NCBI GenBank assembly: GCA_963638365.1
Contig: CAVHRK010000037.1
Location: forward strand, 1-64,000
Direction: 5' to 3'
Source: Suilimivivens sp963638365
GTDB taxonomy: Bacteria > Bacillota > Clostridia > Lachnospirales > Lachnospiraceae
DNA length: 64,000 bases
In this document: positions 59,044 through 64,000 of the stretch, piece after piece
Layout: every line of letters begins with the position of its first letter
Position numbering within the stretch: position 1 is the first letter of the stretch
Position numbers and translations under genes: made by a program
The notes under the pieces: generated by a model
The model's database searches: none
What the model was told of the DNA's origin: nothing
What the model saw: the letters and a program-made list of their open reading frames with translations, nothing else

Positions 59044-59760
59044 ATGACAATTTATATCTGTGACGATTCCAAGAGTGACCTGCTGCGGTTGAACCATCAT
59101 CTGCAGGAGTATCTGTCACATCTGGATCAGAAGATTGCGATAGAAGCTTTTCAGTCCGGAGAAGAACTTCTTCGGCGGTATGAGGAAACGATTGAGAAAC
59201 CATCTCTTATTTTTCTGGATATTTATATGGATGATCCGGATGGGATGAGTGTGGCACATACGCTTCGTAAGGAGCATTATGAAGGCGGTCTGATTTTTAC
59301 GACAAGCTCGATGGAGCATGCCATGGACAGTTATAATGTGGATGCCCTGTATTATCTGCAAAAGCCTTATAACCATGAGGACTTTATGAATGCGATCCAC
59401 CGCTGTACATCCATCTTTGAAGGAACCTCGAAGCTGTACCGGGTAAATGTGCAGGGGAAGGAGTTACAGATTCCTCTCAGGGATATTCTGTACTTTGAAA
59501 CAGGCCGTCATGTGACATTGATTCATACGCTCACCGATACGATTTCCATAACGAAGGTGTTGTCCGAAGTCTGTGAAGATTTTGAACAGAATTCGGAATT
59601 TATCAGAGTAGGACGCAGTTACCTGATCAACCGCCTGTATGTCCGCAACGTGGATCAGACAGAGGTTGAAATGATGAACTCGGCTGTAATTCCGATTCCG
59701 GTCCGGCTTCAAAAGGAGATCCGGCAGCAGTTTAAGGAAGACAGGTTTTTAAAGACGTAA
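59044..59760 (+). CDS. LytTR-family response regulator
   Basis: 238 residues. Receiver domain with CDDSKSD, phospho-acceptor Asp in IFLDIYMD (about 58) and Lys in YLQKPYN; C-terminal LytTR DNA-binding domain (PLRDILYFETGRHVTLIHT, EFIRVGRSYLINRLYVRNV). No sensor kinase of the matching (AgrC/LytS) type adjoins, so it is an orphan here. Converges with the hybrid kinase, overlapping 29 bases. Confidence 0.93.
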   Translation: MTIYICDDSKSDLLRLNHHLQEYLSHLDQKIAIEAFQSGEELLRRYEETIEKPSLIFLDIYMDDPDGMSVAHTLRKEHYEGGLIFTTSSMEHAMDSYNVDALYYLQKPYNHEDFMNAIHRCTSIFEGTSKLYRVNVQGKELQIPLRDILYFETGRHVTLIHTLTDTISITKVLSEVCEDFEQNSEFIRVGRSYLINRLYVRNVDQTEVEMMNSAVIPIPVRLQKEIRQQFKEDRFLKT

Positions 59761-60673
59761 CGACACGTTCCCATAAATCCAGTGTATCCTGAAAGAGAGC
59801 CGCAATGGTGTCTTTCTGGTGCGCTCTGGATGCCATCTCCAGTTGATAAAATTTCTCTCCAAGCTCCATATGCCCGATCCCGCGGGACTCTCCCTTTAAC
59901 TGGTGAGTCAGATTGGTGAAGGCTTCAAAATGGCTGTCTTCGGAAAGATTTTTTTTGCGTGTAAGTAATAGTTCCCTTTTATCCTTGTATTCGTCTGTAA
60001 AGCATTTCAAAACCTCCAGATAAAAGTTCCAGTCATCACTGGCGTAGGACAGTCCCTTTGATACATCAATCCCCATATGGGAAAGCTGCTCTTTAAGAAG
60101 CACATCACCTGTCGCAGGGATTGATCCGCTGGTTGCCTGATCAGAAAGGCTGGTATCTTCTTCGGAATTATTGTCAGCAAACCGGATCAGATTTTGGGGA
60201 AGATATTGATAAATGATTGCTTCCAACTGCTTTCCTTCGACCGGTTTTTCGAGAAAATCATCAAATCCCTCCTTAAGATAAACATCCCGTGCATCCGGAT
60301 AGGCATTGGCGGTAACGGCAATGACCTTACTGTCGGTACAAAGATGTCCACTCCGCTTTTTCATAATATGAAGTGTTTCAATGCCATCGAGTTCGGGCAT
60401 AAGATGATCCATAAAAATGAGGTCAAAATGTTGGGTTGCGATAGCGCTTAAGCATTCCTTGCCACTTTCCGCAAAGGTAACCTGTACCTTCAGGTATTTT
60501 AGAAGCCCCTGGAAAACGAAGCGGTTCATCTGATTATCATCGACAACCAGAATCTTTGCCTCCGGAGCCGTAAAACGGGGAGTGACAGGGATAGGCGTTT
60601 CACTGTCTTCTTCTGAAAATCTGGAAAAAGGTCCAAGTTCTGAAGCATCTGCAATTTGTTGAACCAGTTCGAA
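59732..60673 (-). CDS. Receiver and Hpt part of a frameshifted hybrid kinase
   Basis: In the frame after the T7 run the protein continues FELVQQIADASELGPFSRFS and then a receiver domain (ILVVDDNQMNR, phospho-acceptor in IFMDHLMPELDG, Lys in FLEKPVEG) and an Hpt domain whose phospho-His is in LTHQLKGESRGIG. An internal ATG at 60529 exists but would cut off the acidic pair VDD, so it is not a functional start. The piece belongs to the kinase upstream. Confidence 0.85.
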   Translation of the reverse strand, partial: FELVQQIADASELGPFSRFSEEDSETPIPVTPRFTAPEAKILVVDDNQMNRFVFQGLLKYLKVQVTFAESGKECLSAIATQHFDLIFMDHLMPELDGIETLHIMKKRSGHLCTDSKVIAVTANAYPDARDVYLKEGFDDFLEKPVEGKQLEAIIYQYLPQNLIRFADNNSEEDTSLSDQATSGSIPATGDVLLKEQLSHMGIDVSKGLSYASDDWNFYLEVLKCFTDEYKDKRELLLTRKKNLSEDSHFEAFTNLTHQLKGESRGIGHMELGEKFYQLEMASRAHQKDTIAALFQDTLDLWERVVTSLKTCLP

Positions 60674-62393
60674 GGAAAAAAATCGAGCCTACTCCGTATT
60701 CACTGTCAATCATTAACTGGCTCTTCATCTGCTGTAATAACTGACTGGCAATCGAAAGACCGAGGCCGGCACCTTCAATATTCCGGTTACGCTTTTCATC
60801 CACACGGCAGAAGGCATTGGTGAGGTGAGCAATATCCTCTTTACGGATTCCGATACCGGAATCCTCCACCGATACGCCAATGGATACAGAATCTCCATGA
60901 CGCTCCTTCTGGGAAACGCATAAACGGACATAACCTTCATTGGTATATTTCACCGCATTTGTCAGCAGATTAAACAGAATCTGCTGGAATTTCAGATCAT
61001 CACCGATCAGCTTTACGGGAAGATGTTCATCAATAAAGACTTCCAGCCGGAGATTTTTGTTGTTTGTCTGTAACCGGATGACATCCAGGGCATTGCTTAA
61101 CAGTTTACCCGTTTCATAAGTAACAGGCTGAAGCTTCTGGTTTCCCTGTTCCATGCGGGAATAATCAAGGATGTTGTTTACAAGGGATAACAGGAGGTTG
61201 CCGGATTTCTTGATGTTTCCGGCGTATACACGGATCTGCGGTTCGTTGGATTCGCGCAGAATCATTTCGTTCATACCTAACACGGCATGAATCGGAGTGC
61301 GGATTTCATGGGACATATTGGCAATAAAGGTACTTTTGGCGAGATTGGCTTCTTCGGCTTTACGCGCCATTTCATTCAGTTCCTGAATATGGAGCTGCTG
61401 ATTGGTGTCATCGGTTATTTCGATGAGGTATCCCTGAATGTGGCTTCTCTTTCCCATGGTAAAATAACTGAGCCGGCATTTGAGAATGCGGTCATTTCTG
61501 GTATAATAGCGGGTTTTGCCGGTATAGGGACCAAAATGTGCTACCCAGTCGCCAAATTCCTCGTAAAGAAATTTCTCCTTTTGAGGAATCTTATGATCCA
61601 TCAGGAGGCGTTCAAGCTCCGGAAAATATTTCCGGGCTACTTCATTGCTTCCGATATATTTTCCATGGTGGCTGAATGAAATATATCCGTATTCACGGCG
61701 TTCTTCACGGATGTGCTCTGCATTGATGGACAGATCATACAGATTCGTCCTGCGGAACAACACAAATAGAAGCGCCATATTCAGCACATAAGCAAAGGGA
61801 AGAAGCTGGATTTCACATACGGTAAAGCTTTCAATGGCATATACAACCATACAGAACAGCTCCGTAGCCAGAAGGAAAAAGGTATTGACATAAGAGACCT
61901 TATTTTTATTTCGGAACGCGTAGACCATAACACCGAGATCGATGACTGCATAGACCACAATCAGGCAGGTGTAAAGAATATGAGCCGGGCCATCCTGTGT
62001 AACAAGGAAGGTGACACCATGACGCCGGATGATAGAAACATCACTGTAATAAATGGTGCTGTAACCGCCGGTGTAGGAAAGTCCAAGAACCACAAATCCG
62101 GCTACGGACATGGCGGTGATCATCCAGGCAGGAATCCTGATCCGGCAGAACTGGGCAACGGCAAGGAATATAGATAAGGTAAGGAATGTTCCGTCCAGAT
62201 AGGCGATCCGGTTTGCAAGAAGGGCTTCCTCCAGATTGTGTGACATGGCAAGCTGCCAGTAACCAAAGTTTACAACTGCGGTAGTCATGGTAGAAAGTAC
62301 GTGATAATTACCGCGATACTGGCTGGTTGCGGCGAGAGTCAGAATTAACAACAAAACAGAGAATGCAAAGGCTCCAAAATACAAAGCGACCAT
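60600..62393 (-). CDS. Hybrid sensor histidine kinase, sensor and kinase part (frameshifted)
   Basis: 597 codons. Seven-helix membrane sensor (about 1-225), a PAS-like segment (about 240-360; FSHHGKYIGSNEVARKYFP), then HisKA with the phospho-His in NMSHEIRTPIHAVLG and the ATPase boxes NLLTNAVKYTNEG, VEDSGIGIRKED and GAGLGLSIA. After GVGSIFF the frame is lost and ends in an unrelated tail (RTGSTNCRCFRTW). Removing one T from the run of seven at 60676-60682 restores GSIFSFELVQQ and joins the receiver/Hpt frame, giving a full protein of about 890 residues. The start at 62393 follows AGGGGG. Confidence 0.88.
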   Translation of the reverse strand: MVALYFGAFAFSVLLLILTLAATSQYRGNYHVLSTMTTAVVNFGYWQLAMSHNLEEALLANRIAYLDGTFLTLSIFLAVAQFCRIRIPAWMITAMSVAGFVVLGLSYTGGYSTIYYSDVSIIRRHGVTFLVTQDGPAHILYTCLIVVYAVIDLGVMVYAFRNKNKVSYVNTFFLLATELFCMVVYAIESFTVCEIQLLPFAYVLNMALLFVLFRRTNLYDLSINAEHIREERREYGYISFSHHGKYIGSNEVARKYFPELERLLMDHKIPQKEKFLYEEFGDWVAHFGPYTGKTRYYTRNDRILKCRLSYFTMGKRSHIQGYLIEITDDTNQQLHIQELNEMARKAEEANLAKSTFIANMSHEIRTPIHAVLGMNEMILRESNEPQIRVYAGNIKKSGNLLLSLVNNILDYSRMEQGNQKLQPVTYETGKLLSNALDVIRLQTNNKNLRLEVFIDEHLPVKLIGDDLKFQQILFNLLTNAVKYTNEGYVRLCVSQKERHGDSVSIGVSVEDSGIGIRKEDIAHLTNAFCRVDEKRNRNIEGAGLGLSIASQLLQQMKSQLMIDSEYGVGSIFFLRTGSTNCRCFRTWTFFQIFRRRQ

Positions 62394-62446
62394 GAAAAAG
62401 TTCCCCCTCATTTTCCTGCGTATATGCCCATCATAACACAAAAAAC

Positions 62447-62480
62447 ACAAAAAGGGAGTAATCGTACTCCCTTTTTGTTT
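62447..62480 (-). terminator. Terminator after the tandem-repeat lipoprotein gene
   Basis: ACAAAAAGGGAGTA (62447-62460) and TACTCCCTTTTTGT (62465-62478) are perfect 14-bp arms around ATCG. T-rich on the minus strand. Confidence 0.85.
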
Positions 62481-62506
62481 ATGTGGTTTACAGAAGGACT
62501 GTGAAA

Positions 62507-63217
62507 TTACATTGCATCAACAACTGCATCAAGAACATCCAGTAAGGAAAGCATAGCGTCATTTAATACTTCTGCATCTTCCTCAGTAATGGTATCCTGG
62601 GAAATTTCACCCATCTGAGTCATAATATCCTGTGTTTCGTTAAGAGCTGCTTCAATGTCATCATTCTGTTCTACTTCGTCGGACATATAAGCATCGGATA
62701 CGGTGGTGTATACTTCGGATAAGGTAGCGTAGTTTTCCTGTAAAGCAGCGAAGGTTTCATCAGAGCATACTTCGGAAGCTGCGTCAGAAGAACCATCTGT
62801 TTCGGTCATACCGTCAACGAGTAAGGATAAAGCATTTAAAATGTCAAGCATTGCAGAGTTGAGTGTGTCAGCATCTGCTTCGGTAATGGTATCCTGAGAG
62901 ATTTCGCCCATCTCATTGATCACATCTGCAGCCTGGTTCATGGTATCTTCGATGGAAGCATCAGCTTCGATTTCATCACTTTCATACAGATCCTTAACGG
63001 CATTGTAAGCTTCTACCATGCTTGCGTAATTGTCCTGTAAAGCAGAGAAAGTTTCATCAGAACACATCTCACCATCTGCGGAAGCATCAGCGGAATCTTC
63101 TGCAACATCTTCTGTTGCTACATCGGTAGTGGTTTCCTCAGAACCGCCGCCACATGCGGTAAGCATGGACATTACCATAGCTCCTGTCAATAATACTGCT
63201 AATAATTTCTTCTTCAT
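62507..63217 (-). CDS. Lipoprotein built of two tandem helical repeats
   Basis: 236 residues. Signal peptide with lipobox MLTAC (Cys about 23), an acidic Thr/Asp/Glu linker, and two copies of an 88-residue unit, each starting CSDETFxALQxNYA and containing MGEISQDTIT and a final helix LLDVLDAVVDAM or similar. Each copy has one Cys, at the same place. Strongly acidic. Function unknown. The start at 63217 follows AGGAG. Divergent from the MATE gene. Confidence 0.82.
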   Translation of the reverse strand: MKKKLLAVLLTGAMVMSMLTACGGGSEETTTDVATEDVAEDSADASADGEMCSDETFSALQDNYASMVEAYNAVKDLYESDEIEADASIEDTMNQAADVINEMGEISQDTITEADADTLNSAMLDILNALSLLVDGMTETDGSSDAASEVCSDETFAALQENYATLSEVYTTVSDAYMSDEVEQNDDIEAALNETQDIMTQMGEISQDTITEEDAEVLNDAMLSLLDVLDAVVDAM

Positions 63218-63430
63218 AATAAAATCTCCTTTTCTTTTCAATCGCCGCCCCTTACGGCACTTTTTGTATTCTACCTGTGGGGATTTTAAAAAGCAATGCT
63301 ATCTGCCAAATTGTATTTAAAAGTGCCAAATTGTAGATGCCCGAATAGATATCGACAATTTCCGGAGCACTTTTTTATAGTTTCCCAATGACTGCTATGC
63401 TATAAAAATCATAGAAGAGGAGAGAACTTT

Positions 63431-64000
63431 ATGAAAAAGACTTATGTAACAGACATGACGGAAGGAAAGCCTCTTGGATTGCTTGTATCCTTTATGCTTC
63501 CTTTATTAATCGGAAATATTTTTCAGCAGTTGTATAATATGGTAGATTCCATTATCGTAGGACAGTATGTCGGTGCGGATGCGCTTGCGGCTGTCGGAGC
63601 AACGGGATCCTTGAACTTCCTGATCTTTTCTCTGTGTGGTGGCATGGCGAACGGTACCGGTGTCGTTATTTCCCAGCACTTTGGCGCAGGCAAGAACGAT
63701 CAGGTGAAGAACACGATCATCAACGCAGCCTATATTATGCTGTTCTGCGCAGTCCTGATGGGAGGTATCGGTGTGATTTTTGCAAGAAAGATTCTGATCT
63801 TTTTAAATACACCGGATAATATTCTGGACAGCTCCACCTTATACATGACCATCATCTGCTGCGGAATTCTTGGTGTGAGCCTTTATAATGCGGTATCCGC
63901 GATTCTGCGTGCCGTGGGAGACTCCAAGACACCGTTGTATTTTCTGATGGTTTCGAGCGTGATTAATATTGTACTGGATTTACTGTTTATCCGTGGTTTT
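63431..64000 (+). CDS. MATE-family efflux transporter, cut by the window end
   Basis: The first 190 codons of a MATE transporter (MTEGKPLGLLVSFMLPLLIG, IFQQLYNMVDSIIVGQYVGA); the gene runs off the window. Related to the one at 50386 but clearly a different copy. GAGGAG lies eight bases before the ATG, and a possible -10 (TGCTATAAA) is near 63398. Confidence 0.93.
   Translation, partial: MKKTYVTDMTEGKPLGLLVSFMLPLLIGNIFQQLYNMVDSIIVGQYVGADALAAVGATGSLNFLIFSLCGGMANGTGVVISQHFGAGKNDQVKNTIINAAYIMLFCAVLMGGIGVIFARKILIFLNTPDNILDSSTLYMTIICCGILGVSLYNAVSAILRAVGDSKTPLYFLMVSSVINIVLDLLFIRGF

Overview
The window reads as chromosome of a Gram-positive, spore-forming anaerobe of the Lachnospiraceae (Clostridia). 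Reasons: a type 1B dihydroorotate dehydrogenase pair (PyrK/PyrD), a SipL-type spore coat protein, a PdaB-like polysaccharide deacetylase, a Csp-like subtilase, several lipoproteins with clostridial signal peptides, families such as DUF1934, DUF4867 and DUF6472, and strong GGAGG ribosome binding sites almost everywhere. No tRNA, rRNA, CRISPR array, prophage or complete IS was seen.

Layout. 1-52 is the 3' end of a group II intron. 290-4025 holds a PrcB-like lipoprotein and the pyrC, pyrK, pyrD cluster. 4154-5710 is sipL behind a sporulation-type promoter. 5795-8796 is an accessory stretch: a repressor divergent from a lipoprotein, a protein with a possible flagellar-sigma promoter, and a small-protein/GNAT pair that looks like toxin-antitoxin. 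8847-15523 is housekeeping: glycerate kinase, ispE, a GntR regulator, murI, DUF1934, cardiolipin synthase. 15735-21681 is an envelope and proteolysis block: a secreted trigger-factor/FKBP-like lipoprotein, an NlpC/P60 hydrolase, a divergent ClpX paralogue and an S8 protease coupled to it.

21852-40205 is a locus for acetylated glucuronoxylan or a related hemicellulose. It holds an acetylesterase, a 1256-residue GH2 enzyme, an AraC regulator, a GH3 beta-xylosidase, a GH67 alpha-glucuronidase, a CUT1 importer (two permeases and a binding lipoprotein), and two exporter-type ABC half-transporters set in the middle. All the enzymes lack signal peptides, so oligosaccharides would be imported and then broken down in the cytoplasm. 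A 15-bp sequence recurs upstream of three of its transcription units and is the best candidate AraC operator.

40378-45092 has a divergent signal peptidase II, a GntR(YtrA)-ABC operon with a clear promoter and operator, and metN-metI without metQ. 45103-50246 is a LacI-controlled sugar operon (xylulokinase-like kinase, DUF4867, L-fucose/L-arabinose isomerase-like). 50386-56578 has a MATE exporter, a second GH2, YlmH, an AEC transporter and a PdaB-like deacetylase. 56699-58801 is a second repressor/lipoprotein switch followed by decayed genes: an Rpn nuclease that has lost its catalytic core and a fragment of a GH51 arabinofuranosidase. 59044-64000 has a LytTR response regulator, a hybrid sensor kinase broken by one base in a T7 run, a lipoprotein made of two tandem repeats, and the start of another MATE gene cut by the window end.

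Most interesting points: (1) the sipL ribosome binding site lies in a perfect inverted repeat whose other arm sits inside the sigma-E-like promoter, so only read-through mRNA would be occluded; (2) the shared 15-bp box of the xylan locus; (3) two phage-like repressor/lipoprotein switches with multiple operators; (4) folded intergenic elements with terminal inverted repeats at gene ends; (5) the ClpX paralogue lacking the RKH loop.
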